Assembly: GCF_900005615.1 (NCBI RefSeq)
Contig: NZ_LN832559.1
Coordinates: 2,138,837 to 2,202,836 of the forward strand
Reading direction: 5' to 3'
From: Paracoccus aminovorans
GTDB lineage: Bacteria; Pseudomonadota; Alphaproteobacteria; Rhodobacterales; Rhodobacteraceae
DNA: 64,000 nucleotides
The notes below the pieces were generated by a model. That model made no database searches, had not been told where the DNA came from, and saw nothing but the letters and a program-made list of their open reading frames with translations. Both the position numbers and the translations under genes were made by a program. Positions 8,358-17,969 of the stretch are shown here, piece after piece (position 1 is the stretch's first letter; the number at the start of each line of letters is the position of its first letter).

Positions 8358-8410
8358 GGGTATTTGAAGAGCAAAGAAACCACGCGGTCTTCTTCGTCGC
8401 CCCAATACCC
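8358..8410. repeat. palindromic intergenic repeat (AAATACYC family), copy in lpxI-lpxB gap
   Basis: GGGTATTTGAAGAGCAAAG (8358-8376) faces TCTTCTTCGTCGCCCCAATA-CCC (8388-8410), two opposed half-elements able to fold into a hairpin. The same half-element (pyrimidine-rich stretch, CC, AAATACYC) recurs at 8463-8489, 25192-25218 and, as a matched pair, at 40828-40899. Confidence 0.6.
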
Positions 8411-8462
8411 AACCGCCGCTTCCGCGGCACCGTCATCGGGATCTGTGAAAAACGGCGAAGCA

Positions 8463-8489
8463 AGGCTCTTTCCGTTTTCCAAAATACCC
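8463..8489 (+). repeat. single half-element of the AAATACYC repeat
   Basis: GGCTCTTTCCGTTTTCCAAA followed by ATACCC, close to the copy at 25192-25218. It lies directly after the lpxI stop on the opposite strand. Confidence 0.55.
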
Positions 8490-8491
8490 AT

Positions 8492-9289
8492 TCACCCCCG
8501 CGCCCACAGAAACATCCCCGCCGCCTGGGCGCGGCGCACCGCTTCGGCACGTTCCAGCAGGATAACGCTGCCCGCCTCCCAGGCGATCCCGGCCAGCCCG
8601 GCCTCGGCCGCCTGCGAGACGGTGTCGGGGCCGATGGTCGGCAGATCGATGCGCCTGTCCTGGCCGGGCTTCGGCGCCTTGTAGAGCACGCCCCCCGCCC
8701 CTTTCGGATCGGGCTTCAGCCCGGCATGCAGACGCGCGAATTCCAGCATCGCCTGGGTCCCGGGCAGCGCTTCGACCGCAAGGCAGAGCCCCTGCGCCAC
8801 GACCGCGCCCTGGCCGATGTCGAGCCCGCCGAGGCCGGCGACGATCTCGGCCGCGCGGGCGGCATCCTTCTGATCGCGCGGGCTGGGTTCACCCGCCAGC
8901 ACACCGGCCGCCGGCACCAGCTCCGGCAGGATCTGATCAACAGAACAGATTGTTATGCCGGCTTCCTCGAAGACGTCGAGCACCGCGCGCAAGGCGGCGT
9001 CGTCGCCAGACTGCATGCCCATCAGGATGCGCGGCACGATGGTCAGCGTGCGGGCGTCGAACAGTTCGGGCTCGATCTTCGGGCGGCGGATGGCGCCGGC
9101 GAAGACCGCCTGGGTCACGCCCTGCTCCGCCAGCTCGTCGAGAAAGGGCACCAGCCGTTCCAGGCGAAAGGGCCGGGCCTCGACCTGGGGCCTGAGATTG
9201 TCCAGCGCATAGACCAGCGGCTGGTCCAGCGCGGCGGCGATGGCGGGGGCAAGGCGGCCCTCGCCGGCGATGAGCGCGATGCGGGTCAT
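8492..9289 (-). CDS. lpxI: UDP-2,3-diacylglucosamine diphosphatase LpxI
   Basis: Hydrolyses UDP-2,3-diacylglucosamine to lipid X; this is the alphaproteobacterial replacement for LpxH. The 265 residues start MTRIALIAGEGRLAPAIAAAL (ATG 9289). The LpxI (DUF1009) core follows: QAVFAGAIRRPKI, the acidic MGMQSGDDAALRAV catalytic segment, GQGAVVAQGLCLAVEA, and LPTIGPDTV. It sits between lpxA (10-base gap) and lpxB, the usual order in this lineage, and is translated from the same message. Confidence 0.95.
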   Translation of the reverse strand: MTRIALIAGEGRLAPAIAAALDQPLVYALDNLRPQVEARPFRLERLVPFLDELAEQGVTQAVFAGAIRRPKIEPELFDARTLTIVPRILMGMQSGDDAALRAVLDVFEEAGITICSVDQILPELVPAAGVLAGEPSPRDQKDAARAAEIVAGLGGLDIGQGAVVAQGLCLAVEALPGTQAMLEFARLHAGLKPDPKGAGGVLYKAPKPGQDRRIDLPTIGPDTVSQAAEAGLAGIAWEAGSVILLERAEAVRRAQAAGMFLWARG

Positions 9290-9299
9290 GGATGCGATC

Positions 9300-10085
9300 T
9301 CACGGATGCGGCGCCAGGAAGCTGCGGTCCGAGGGGCCCAGGATGAAGTCCAGCACCTCGCGCACCATCGGCCCATGCGCCTCGTCCGCCATGTGGCGGG
9401 CGGTGTCTCGGAAACTGCCGTGGCCCAGCTTGCCCAGCATGTCGCGCAGGGCGTGGATTTCCTCGCGCGAGGCGCCGCGGCGCTTCAGCCCGACCAGGTT
9501 CAGCCCGTCCAGATGGCCGCGCGGCCCCTGCACCAGGCCGAAGGGAATCACATCCGCCGTCACCATGGTCACCGCGCCGATCATGGCACCGCGGCCGATC
9601 CGCACCCATTGGTGGACGCCCGACAGGCCGCCGACGATCACGTCGTCCTCCAGCACGCAATGCCCCGCGACCGAGGCATTGTTGACCAGGATCACGCGGT
9701 CGCCGATCTGGCAGTCATGGGCGACGTGGCTGCCGGCCATGAACAGCCCGTCGTCGCCGACGCGGGTGACGCCGCCGCCGCCCTCGGTGCCGGGGTTCAT
9801 GGTCACGTATTCGCGGATGCGGTTGCGGGCGCCGATCTGCAGCCGCACCTTTTCGCCGCGGAATTTCAGGTCCTGCGGCACCTCGCCCACCGAGGCGAAG
9901 GGGAACACCACGGTCTCGTCGCCGAGCGAGGTGTCGCCGGCGATCACGACATGGGATTTCAGCACCACGCCGCGACCCAGCGTTACCTCGGGGCCGACGA
10001 CGCAGAACGGGCCGATCTCGCAGCCCTCGCCGATCACGGCGCCGGGATCGACGACGGCCGAGGGATGGACCCGGGCGTCAGCCAT
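9300..10085 (-). CDS. lpxA: acyl-ACP--UDP-N-acetylglucosamine O-acyltransferase
   Basis: First step of lipid A synthesis: transfers a 3-hydroxyacyl chain to UDP-GlcNAc. The 261 residues hold a left-handed beta-helix of hexapeptide repeats ([20 protein letters not shown] onward). The catalytic-His region [14 protein letters not shown] and the [14 protein letters not shown] block are present, and the helical C-terminus ends [14 protein letters not shown] chose ATG 10085 (MADARVHPS), which overlaps the fabZ stop (ATGGCTGA); an in-frame ATG three codons earlier is also possible. It is coupled to fabZ and lpxI. Confidence 0.96.
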   Translation of the reverse strand: MADARVHPSAVVDPGAVIGEGCEIGPFCVVGPEVTLGRGVVLKSHVVIAGDTSLGDETVVFPFASVGEVPQDLKFRGEKVRLQIGARNRIREYVTMNPGTEGGGGVTRVGDDGLFMAGSHVAHDCQIGDRVILVNNASVAGHCVLEDDVIVGGLSGVHQWVRIGRGAMIGAVTMVTADVIPFGLVQGPRGHLDGLNLVGLKRRGASREEIHALRDMLGKLGHGSFRDTARHMADEAHGPMVREVLDFILGPSDRSFLAPHP

Positions 10086-10557
10086 TGTCGCCACGGTTCA
10101 GCATGGCCATGACCTCGGCCTCGGCCGCAAGCTGGCCGTTGACCATGGCGCGGCCCTCGAACTTCCAGATCTTGCCGCCGCCGCGCAGGGTGGTCATGTG
10201 CAATTCCAGCACATCGCCCGGCACCACCTTCTGGCGAAAGCGGCATTTGTCGATGGACATGAAATAGGTGCCCATGCCCTTGCCGGCCAGGTCCAGGGAC
10301 ACGCCGACCAGCACCGCCGCCGCCTGGGCCATGGCCTCGATGATCAGCACGCCCGGCATCACCGGCTCCTGCGGGAAATGCCCCTCGAAATGCGGCTCGT
10401 TCGAGGTCACGTTCTTGACGCCGACGCAGCTTTTCATCGGCACGATGTCGCGGACCCGATCCACCAGCAGAAAGGGATAGCGATGCGGCAGGATGCGCTT
10501 GATCATCGCCAGATCGACTTCGGTCGGCGGGATATAGGCAGTCTCGTCGGAAGCCAT
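10078..10557 (-). CDS. fabZ: 3-hydroxyacyl-ACP dehydratase FabZ
   Basis: Dehydrates 3-hydroxyacyl-ACP in type II fatty acid synthesis, competing with LpxA for the same substrate. The 159 residues from ATG 10557 ([20 protein letters not shown]) contain the catalytic histidine in [13 protein letters not shown] and the glutamate in [31 protein letters not shown] is the FabZ signature. The start is supported by AGAGGA upstream; in-frame ATGs at 10581 and 10611 lack it. It lies 57 bases after the preceding membrane-protein gene and overlaps lpxA. The lpxD gene that often precedes fabZ is not in this window. Confidence 0.96.
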   Translation of the reverse strand: MASDETAYIPPTEVDLAMIKRILPHRYPFLLVDRVRDIVPMKSCVGVKNVTSNEPHFEGHFPQEPVMPGVLIIEAMAQAAAVLVGVSLDLAGKGMGTYFMSIDKCRFRQKVVPGDVLELHMTTLRGGGKIWKFEGRAMVNGQLAAEAEVMAMLNRGDNG

Positions 10558-10614
10558 GCGGTCCTCTTGGAATGTTTTCATTTGCCTAGCAACGGGGCGG
10601 CGAATTGGCAAGTT

Positions 10615-12732
10615 TCAGGCGCGGCGCAGCCGGCCGCGGCCCTCTCTCAGCCAGCCGGCCAGCGCCAGCCCGGCAATCAGTGCCAGCCAGGCCCAGCCCG
10701 GCAGCAGCGGCCGGTGCGTCATGCCGCTGACCGAGGCGGCGTCGCGGGGGGTGATTCCGATCCAGGGGCCGGTCACGCCCTGGCCATGCGCGGGCCGGCC
10801 TTCGCGCACCGTGCGCAGAGACGGGATGCCTTCCGACAGCGGCAGCACCGCGCCCCGCGTCGCCTCGGCCATGGGACCCAGCGCCGCGCCCGAGGCCACG
10901 GTTTCCTCGAACTCGCGCGGCGCGGCGGGGCCAAGCGCCAGCACGCGGCTGATGTCGCCATCCGCCAGCCGATACAGCCCCGGCCCCGGCGCCGTCCAGC
11001 GCGCGGTGAAGCGGCCCGGCCCGGCCTCGGACAGCGGCAGTTCCTCGGTGCGGCCGTCAGGATGCGTGATCCTGACCGGGCCGGCGGTGGCGTCCATGCT
11101 GCGGCGGGTGACGGTCACGTCCAGACCGCCGGTCACATCGGCCAGCAGCGCCTCTTCCTCCAGCTCCGGCTCCTGCATCGACCAATGCGCGATGCGGCGC
11201 AGCAGTTCCAGCTGCGGGCCGCCGCCCTCGAAGCCCCGGCCCCAGAGCCAGACCTGATCCGAGGTCAAAAGCGCCACCCGCCCCTTGCCGACCCGGTTCA
11301 GGATCAGCAGCGGCTCGTCCTGCGCGCCGGTCATCACCACCTGCGCGCGCGGATCGGGGATCACTTGCGACATGCGCAGCCAGCGGCCCCAATGGCTGCC
11401 CGAACCATCCGCCTGCGCGTCATCGGCCGGCGCCCCGGTCAGGCCGGCGGTCACCGGATGGCGCCGGCCTTCCTCGGTCAGGCGCGGCAGGAAGGGCTCG
11501 TCATAGACCCGGCCGGTCGGACGCGCCGGGATGATCGGCCCCATGGGCGACAGGTTCAGGCTTTCCACCGTGGACATTTCCGGGCCGGCCGAGACCAGCA
11601 CCGCGCCGCCCTCTTCGACGTAGCGGCGGATGTTTTCGTAATAGAGCGGCATCAGGATGCCCCGCACCCGGTCGCGGTCGAAGATGATCAGGTCGAAATC
11701 CTTGATCCGCTCCATGAACAGTTCCTGGGTCGGAAAGGCGATCAGCGACATCTCGTCCACCGGCACCGCGTCCATCTTGTCCGGCGGCCGCAGGATGGTG
11801 AAGTGAATCAGGTCCACGTTCGCATCGGATTTCAACAGGTTGCGCCAGGTTCTTTCGCCCGCGTGCGGCGCGCCCGAGACCAGCAGCACCCGCAGCCGGT
11901 CGCGCACGCCCTGGATCTGCACCGCAGCGGCATTGTTGCGGTCGGTCAGTTCCGGCGGGACGCCTTCGGGTGCGTCGAAACCGATCGAGACCACGTTCTG
12001 CCCGGCATGTTCCGGCACCACCGGCAGGTCCAGCGTCACCCCGGGCGGCAGGTCCAGCACCCGCGTTTCCTTTCCGTCCAGCAGGATGTGCAGGCGCGCG
12101 GGGGTCTGCGCCACCTCGGGCGGGACGGCGCCCTGGTCCTCGACCCGCAGGCGGATGGTGACGGGCTTGCCGATCAGCCCATAGGCCGGGGCCTCTTCGA
12201 TCACCAGCCGGCGGTCCCAGTCGGCGGCCCGGCCGGTCAGCAGGACATGCACCGGCGCCGGCGCGGTGGCGGGAATCATCGCCGCGTCATGGGCCAGCCC
12301 GTCGGTGACGGCGATCACCCCGGCGACCCGCGCCTGAGGCTCGGCCGCCAGCGCATGGGTCAGGGCGGTGCCCAGCAGCGTGCCGTCGGGGTCGTCGCCG
12401 ACGGTCACGCGGCGGATTTCGGTATCCGGCAGGGTGGAAAGCGCGCGCGTCAGGTCCTGCACCGCCGCATCGGTCTGGGCGCCGCGCCCCGGCAGCGCTT
12501 GGCTGGCGCTGCGGTCGTCGAGCAGGATCACGATATCCGAAAGCTTGTTGCGGATGCCCGTTTCCAGTGCCGGCCCGGCCAGCGCCGCCGCCGCCGCCAG
12601 CCCGGCGAGCCCGCGCCACAGCCAGCCGCGCAATCCCCGCCACAGCGACCACAGCGCGACCAGGGCCGCCAGCACCGCCAGGGCGCCGACCAGCGGCCAA
12701 GGCAGCAGCGGATCGAAGGCCAGCCCGCTCAT
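10615..12732 (-). CDS. membrane protein with vWA-like and glutamine-amidotransferase-like regions
   Basis: A 705-residue protein of unknown biochemical role, last of the five MoxR-linked genes. It has two N-terminal membrane segments (about residues 13-50), then a vWA-like domain with a MIDAS-type DRSAS in SDIVILLDDRSASQAL (about 66-80). Immunoglobulin-like beta stretches follow. A class I glutamine-amidotransferase-like fold comes next (DFDLIIFDRDRVRGILMPLY, then EEGGAVLVSAGPEM, about 350-400). A C-terminal membrane helix (LLPGWAWLALIAGLALAGWL) ends the protein. It overlaps the DUF4159 gene by four bases and precedes fabZ by 57. By analogy with MoxR/BatA clusters it may act in envelope protein maturation or stress tolerance (inference). 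Confidence 0.85.
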   Translation of the reverse strand: MSGLAFDPLLPWPLVGALAVLAALVALWSLWRGLRGWLWRGLAGLAAAAALAGPALETGIRNKLSDIVILLDDRSASQALPGRGAQTDAAVQDLTRALSTLPDTEIRRVTVGDDPDGTLLGTALTHALAAEPQARVAGVIAVTDGLAHDAAMIPATAPAPVHVLLTGRAADWDRRLVIEEAPAYGLIGKPVTIRLRVEDQGAVPPEVAQTPARLHILLDGKETRVLDLPPGVTLDLPVVPEHAGQNVVSIGFDAPEGVPPELTDRNNAAAVQIQGVRDRLRVLLVSGAPHAGERTWRNLLKSDANVDLIHFTILRPPDKMDAVPVDEMSLIAFPTQELFMERIKDFDLIIFDRDRVRGILMPLYYENIRRYVEEGGAVLVSAGPEMSTVESLNLSPMGPIIPARPTGRVYDEPFLPRLTEEGRRHPVTAGLTGAPADDAQADGSGSHWGRWLRMSQVIPDPRAQVVMTGAQDEPLLILNRVGKGRVALLTSDQVWLWGRGFEGGGPQLELLRRIAHWSMQEPELEEEALLADVTGGLDVTVTRRSMDATAGPVRITHPDGRTEELPLSEAGPGRFTARWTAPGPGLYRLADGDISRVLALGPAAPREFEETVASGAALGPMAEATRGAVLPLSEGIPSLRTVREGRPAHGQGVTGPWIGITPRDAASVSGMTHRPLLPGWAWLALIAGLALAGWLREGRGRLRRA

Positions 12733-13562
12733 TGCGAGACCTCCTCATCGCGCAGCCTTTCGAGCAATGCGGGCACATGCACCTGATCCGACTTGTAATT
12801 CCCGGTCAGCACATACATCACCAGATTGACGCCGAAACGGTTCGCCATCTCGCGCTGGCGCTCGCCGTCGAAGCCCGAGCCGACGCTGAACATGGGCAGC
12901 CCGTTGTCGTCCAGCGCCCAGGCCTCGGCCCAGGCATTGCCGCCGATCAGCACCGGCGACACGCCGTCGTTGAGATTGCGGAAGGGCACGCCCGCCGCCG
13001 CCTCGGCCCCGGCGGGGGGCGCCTCGGCCCAGATCTCGCGGCCCTGATAGCGACCGGGGAAATCCTTGAGCAGATAGAAGGTCCGCGTCAGCACATGATC
13101 GCCCGGCACCGGCGCCAGCGGCGGAATGTCCAGAGGCGCCGCCAGCCGCTGCAGGGCCGCCGAGCCGTCCGGCCCGCCCATCCCGGCGATATCCCCGTCG
13201 CGGGTGTCGAACAGGATCATCCCGCCCGAGCGCAGGAAATGGTTCAGCCGCACATAGGCCTGCGGCGAGGGCGACGGCTGGCTGTCCGTCACCGGCCAGT
13301 ACAGAAAAGTCAGCAGCGCCAGGTCGTCGCGGTCGGGGTCGATACCGACAGGCTCGCCCGGCTCGACGGTGGTGCGCTGGGTCAACACCTGCGACAGCCC
13401 GCGCAGCCCGGCCTGCGAGGTGGCGTCCACATCGTCGTCGCCTGTGATCACATAGGCCAGCGTCACCTCGTCCGCCGCCCGCATCAGCCGCGGATCGGGG
13501 TCGTCCTGCGCCAGCGCGGCCGTGCTCCAGACCAGCGCGGCGATCAGCAAAAGCCACCTCAT
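12729..13562 (-). CDS. DUF4159-domain exported protein
   Basis: A 277-residue protein with a cleavable signal peptide (MRWLLLIAALVWSTAALAQ|DD) followed by one DUF4159 domain. The characteristic LLTFLYWPVTDSQPSP and YVRLNHFLRSGGMILFDTRD are present, with the LTRTFYLLKDFPGRYQG and late GVNLVMYVLTGNYKSDQVHV blocks. The start ATG 13562 overlaps the stop of the BatA-like gene (ATGA). In relatives, as I recall, the BatA-like and DUF4159 parts are often one polypeptide of about 920 residues; here they are two genes totalling 917. The role is unknown; the protein is probably periplasmic and works with the neighbouring vWA proteins. Confidence 0.88.
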   Translation of the reverse strand: MRWLLLIAALVWSTAALAQDDPDPRLMRAADEVTLAYVITGDDDVDATSQAGLRGLSQVLTQRTTVEPGEPVGIDPDRDDLALLTFLYWPVTDSQPSPSPQAYVRLNHFLRSGGMILFDTRDGDIAGMGGPDGSAALQRLAAPLDIPPLAPVPGDHVLTRTFYLLKDFPGRYQGREIWAEAPPAGAEAAAGVPFRNLNDGVSPVLIGGNAWAEAWALDDNGLPMFSVGSGFDGERQREMANRFGVNLVMYVLTGNYKSDQVHVPALLERLRDEEVSQ

Positions 13563-15481
13563 GCCAACCCCCTGCGGGTGGTGCCCCGTGCCAACCAGGC
13601 GCTGCCCAGCGCGTCCAGCGCGAAAAGCGCCGCCGCCAGCGCAACCAGCCAGCCGCGCAGGTCGACGCCCGGCGCCTGCGCGGCGGCTTCGATGCGGGCG
13701 CCCGGCCACTCCGCCAAGGCCAGGGGGCCGCCCGCGTTCAGCGCCAGCATCCGCTCGCCGCCGCGATAAAGCCCCGCCGGCGCCCCCGGCCCCGGCCCGC
13801 GCCCGAAATCGGAAGCCGAAACCGGCACCGGGTCCGCCGGCGGGGCACCGCGGCCGAAGCCGTCCAGAACCAGCTCCGGCAGCCAGAAGGGTTGCTCGGC
13901 GCGGTCGGCCTCGGGCGCGGCCAGGCTGCTGCGGGCGCTGCGCACCAGCCGGTCCAGCATCTCGACGAACAGGCCCGAGATCGCCAGCGAGGACCATTCC
14001 GCATTGGCCGTGGTATGGAACAGCACCAGCTGCCCCTGCCCCAGGCTCGCGCGCGTGACCAGCGGGGTGCCGTCCGTCAGCCGGGCGATGCTGCGCTGCG
14101 CGAGGTCGGGCGCCGGCTCGGCCAGAAGCTGGGCGCGGACGGTGGCGTCCTTGGGCACGGCGAGGCCCGCGAAAACCCCGTCCGGCGCGAAATCGGCGAT
14201 GCCGCGCGGGTCGCCCCAGCTCAGCGCGCCGCCGATGTCGCGACCGCCGGCGCGCAGGCGCACGGGCAGCAGCGGCTCTTCGGACAGATGATCGGACGCC
14301 GCCATGCGCGGGCCGGAAAAGCGGATCAGCAGCCCGCCCTTTTCGACCCAGTCGCGCAGCGCCGGCGCCTCGGGCAGGCCGATCTGGTCGGCAAGGACGA
14401 TCACGTCGGGCGCGGCCTGCAGCACATCGCCAAGTCCGCCCTCGATCAGGTCGGTGGTCGGCGCCAGCGCCCGGCGCAGGTAATGCAGGGGCGAAAGCAG
14501 GCGCTGGCCCTCGCTGGCGCGGTCGTCGCCGACCAGGGCCACCTTGCGCCGGCGCAGGCCGTCGTCGGCCAGCACCACGGCACCGGCAGAAGCCTGACCC
14601 TCGATCTCGTAGCGGGTGATGCGGTTGCGCAGTTCCGAGGGCAGGTCGATCGGCACCGGATAGGTCGCGACCCCGGCCTGCTGCCGGGCCTCTGCCGGTG
14701 TCAGCCGCGCCAGTTCGCGCGGCGTGCCCTGCGGGTCCAGCCCGATGGCCAGCACCGCCGGTGCCGTGCCCCCGGTGATGCGCAGCAGCAGGGACGGCCG
14801 GTCGCCCGCGACGGTTTGCAGCGACATGCGCGGCCCTTGCGGCGGCACCACCGTGACCGCGCCGCGCCCGGACAGCGCGGCAAGCCAGCCCGCGCGGCCG
14901 TCGTGGTCCAGCCCGTCGCTGAGCCACAGGGTCGAAAGCCCCGCCGGCGCATCGGCCAGCGCGGCCCGCGGATCGGCGGGATAGCGGGTTTCCCAGGCGG
15001 CGGGACGCAGGGCGCGCAATTGCGCGGCCAGCTCCGGCGCCGGCTGGAACGGCAGCGCGCCCTGCGCGCGGCCGTCGGCGATCAGCAGCGCCGCCGGCTG
15101 GCCGGCCGAGCCCGCCGCCTCCAGCGCCCGCAGCGCACGGTCCTGGCGCTGCGCCCAATCCGGGGCGGCGGCCCAGCCGGCATCCATGACGATCAGCAGC
15201 GGCCCCTGCCCGCCCTGGTCCGGCGCCGGCTTCCACACCGGGCCGGCAAAGCCCAGGATCAGCGCCGCGATGGCCAGCACCCGCAACAACAGCAGCCACC
15301 AGGGCGTATGCCGCGCCACCGGATGCGGATCCTTCAGCCCCAACAGCAGCCGGGTGCCCGGAAAGCGCACCAGCCGCGGCGAGGGCGGCATGGCGCGCAG
15401 GATCAGCCACAGCACCGGCAACGCGGCCAACGCCGACAGCACCCAGGGCGCCAGAAAGCCGAGAGGGCCCAGGACCAGCAT
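13559..15481 (-). CDS. BatA-like membrane protein with degenerate vWA domain
   Basis: A 640-residue protein opening with a BatA-type N-terminus (MLVLGPLGFLAPWVLSALAA, then LPVLWLILRAMPPSPRLVRFPG and WWLLLLRVLAIAALILGFAGP). A vWA-like fold follows, in which the metal-binding DxSxS is replaced by MDAGWAAAPDW, so metal binding is doubtful. An amidotransferase-like segment (ALRDWVEKGGLLIRFSGPRM) and a C-terminal membrane helix complete it. ATG 15481 overlaps the DUF58 stop as TGATG, a coupling arrangement; an ATG seven codons earlier (15502) is the alternative. It is part of the MoxR-DUF58-BatA-DUF4159 unit. Confidence 0.88.
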   Translation of the reverse strand: MLVLGPLGFLAPWVLSALAALPVLWLILRAMPPSPRLVRFPGTRLLLGLKDPHPVARHTPWWLLLLRVLAIAALILGFAGPVWKPAPDQGGQGPLLIVMDAGWAAAPDWAQRQDRALRALEAAGSAGQPAALLIADGRAQGALPFQPAPELAAQLRALRPAAWETRYPADPRAALADAPAGLSTLWLSDGLDHDGRAGWLAALSGRGAVTVVPPQGPRMSLQTVAGDRPSLLLRITGGTAPAVLAIGLDPQGTPRELARLTPAEARQQAGVATYPVPIDLPSELRNRITRYEIEGQASAGAVVLADDGLRRRKVALVGDDRASEGQRLLSPLHYLRRALAPTTDLIEGGLGDVLQAAPDVIVLADQIGLPEAPALRDWVEKGGLLIRFSGPRMAASDHLSEEPLLPVRLRAGGRDIGGALSWGDPRGIADFAPDGVFAGLAVPKDATVRAQLLAEPAPDLAQRSIARLTDGTPLVTRASLGQGQLVLFHTTANAEWSSLAISGLFVEMLDRLVRSARSSLAAPEADRAEQPFWLPELVLDGFGRGAPPADPVPVSASDFGRGPGPGAPAGLYRGGERMLALNAGGPLALAEWPGARIEAAAQAPGVDLRGWLVALAAALFALDALGSAWLARGTTRRGLA

Positions 15482-16358
15482 CAGCCCTCCAGCACCGACC
15501 ACAGCCAGAGCAGCGCCTGCGACGGCGGTGCCGCGGTGTCATGCGTGCCGAAATGCCAGCCCGCCGTCAGCGCCGCGCGGGAAAGCGTCTCGCGCCGCTC
15601 GGCCAGCCGGGCCAGATAGGCCGCGCGCAGCCCACCGGCGTCGCGGGTGTCGTGCGAAAGCCGCCCCGAGCCCGAGCGGAACAGCACCGCCCCCTGCCAG
15701 GGAAACCCCTCCTCGTCCGGGTCCAGGACCTGCATCAGCGCGCCCTGCACGCCCAGCGCTGCGGCGCGGCCGAGGTAATCCAGCACCGGCTGCGGATCGC
15801 CCAGGAAATCGTCGAACAGCACTACGCGCTGCCCCGGCCGCAGCGCCTCGGCCGGCGGCGCATCCTCGTCGCCCTCCAGTGCCGGGCGGGCGATCAGCGC
15901 CTCGGCGATGCGTTCGGATTGCAGCCGGCCGGGGCGCGGCGGCTGGCCCGCCAGCGCCACGCGCTCGCCCCCCGAGAGCAGCGCCATGGCCAGCGCCAGC
16001 GCCAGCAGGTCGGCGCGGGCACGCTTGCCGGGCCGCGACGGCGCGCCCGCGTAATCCATGCCCGCGGCCGCGGAAACCCAAAGCGAGGCCGATTGCGCCA
16101 CCTGCGCCTCGCGGTCGCGGACGAACTGCCCGTCCGAGCGCGCCGAGCGGCGCCAATCGATGCTGCGCGCGGTGTCGCCGGCGGTGGCGGGGCGGTATTG
16201 CCAGAAATCCTCGCCCGTGCCGGCGCGGCGCTGGCCGTGGGCGCCGGGAACCAGCGCCGCCGCCAGCCGCTCGGCCGAGAGCATCAGCGCCGGCAGGCCG
16301 GCCGAGGCCGCCTCGGCGCCAGCCTGCAGCCGGGTGCGAAGCTGGTCGGGGGTCGCGT

Positions 16359-16362
<4 letters not shown>
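15481..16362 (-). CDS. DUF58-domain protein
   Basis: A 293-residue DUF58 protein. Hallmarks are HGQRRAGTGEDFWQYRPATA, then GDTARSIDWRRSARSDGQFVRD, the family's conserved basic-aromatic block near residues 45-85. There are no membrane helices in the first 100 residues. DUF58 proteins travel with MoxR ATPases and vWA proteins and are thought to be clients or partners of the ATPase. The stop of the moxR-like gene overlaps this start by four bases (ATGA), and this gene's stop overlaps the next start (TGATG). Function in the cell is inferred only from context. Confidence 0.92.
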
Positions 16363-17360
<998 letters not shown>

Positions 17361-17421
17361 GACAACGCCCCGTTTCTGCTTTAGGACAGCATAAAGGCAG
17401 GCGTGACGGGGTCCACAGGGA

Positions 17422-17967
17422 ATGGTGGAAAAGACTGACAATGCTGTGAGCGATGCGGCCGGAATCGCCGCCGCGGCCAGCCATGCGGCAAAGAAGGGCC
17501 CCCCGCCCGTCGACAAGTGGAATCCGCCGTTCTGCGGCAACCTGGACATGGAAATCCGCGCCGACGGCAGTTGGTTCTACAACGGAACCCCCATCGGCCG
17601 GCCCGAGATGGTGCGCCTCTTCGCCTCGATCCTGAAGCGAGAGGGTAACGATTATTTCCTGGTCACCCCGGTCGAAAAGGTCGGCATCCGCGTGGTCGAC
17701 GCCCCCTTCGTCGCCGTCGATGCCGATATCGGGGAAACCATCGGCTTCACCACCAATGTCGGGGACCGGGTGACGGCCGGTCCCGAACATGCGATCGAAC
17801 TGCGCGGCTCGGCCGAGAAACCCCGGCCCTATGTGCATGTCCGCCGCGGGTTGTGGGCGCTGATCGACCGCAAGACATTCTACCGACTGGCCGATGCGGC
17901 TATGCCCGGGAAAAGCGGGCGTATGGAAGTGCAATCGGGGGGGACGGTCTTTCCGCTGGAGCCCTGA
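17422..17967 (+). CDS. DUF1285-domain protein
   Basis: A 181-residue cytoplasmic protein of unknown function. The DUF1285 core is evident from NPPFCGNLDMEIRADGSWFY, then NGTPIGRPEMVRLFASIL and KREGNDYFLVTPVEKVGIRV. The FVAVDADI segment and the C-terminal RRGLWALIDRKTFYRLADA are also present. The first 30 residues are an Ala-rich extension. It is divergent from the moxR-like gene and directly followed (2-base gap) by the hydroxypyruvate isomerase-like gene, so the two are probably co-transcribed. Confidence 0.9.
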   Translation: MVEKTDNAVSDAAGIAAAASHAAKKGPPPVDKWNPPFCGNLDMEIRADGSWFYNGTPIGRPEMVRLFASILKREGNDYFLVTPVEKVGIRVVDAPFVAVDADIGETIGFTTNVGDRVTAGPEHAIELRGSAEKPRPYVHVRRGLWALIDRKTFYRLADAAMPGKSGRMEVQSGGTVFPLEP

Positions 17968-17969
17968 CC

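Noticed and set aside
9292..12786. A plus-strand open frame of 1164 codons through lpxA, fabZ and the vWA-like gene
   Set aside because: It runs across three genes of the opposite strand that have clear family motifs; no start signal or motif of its own.
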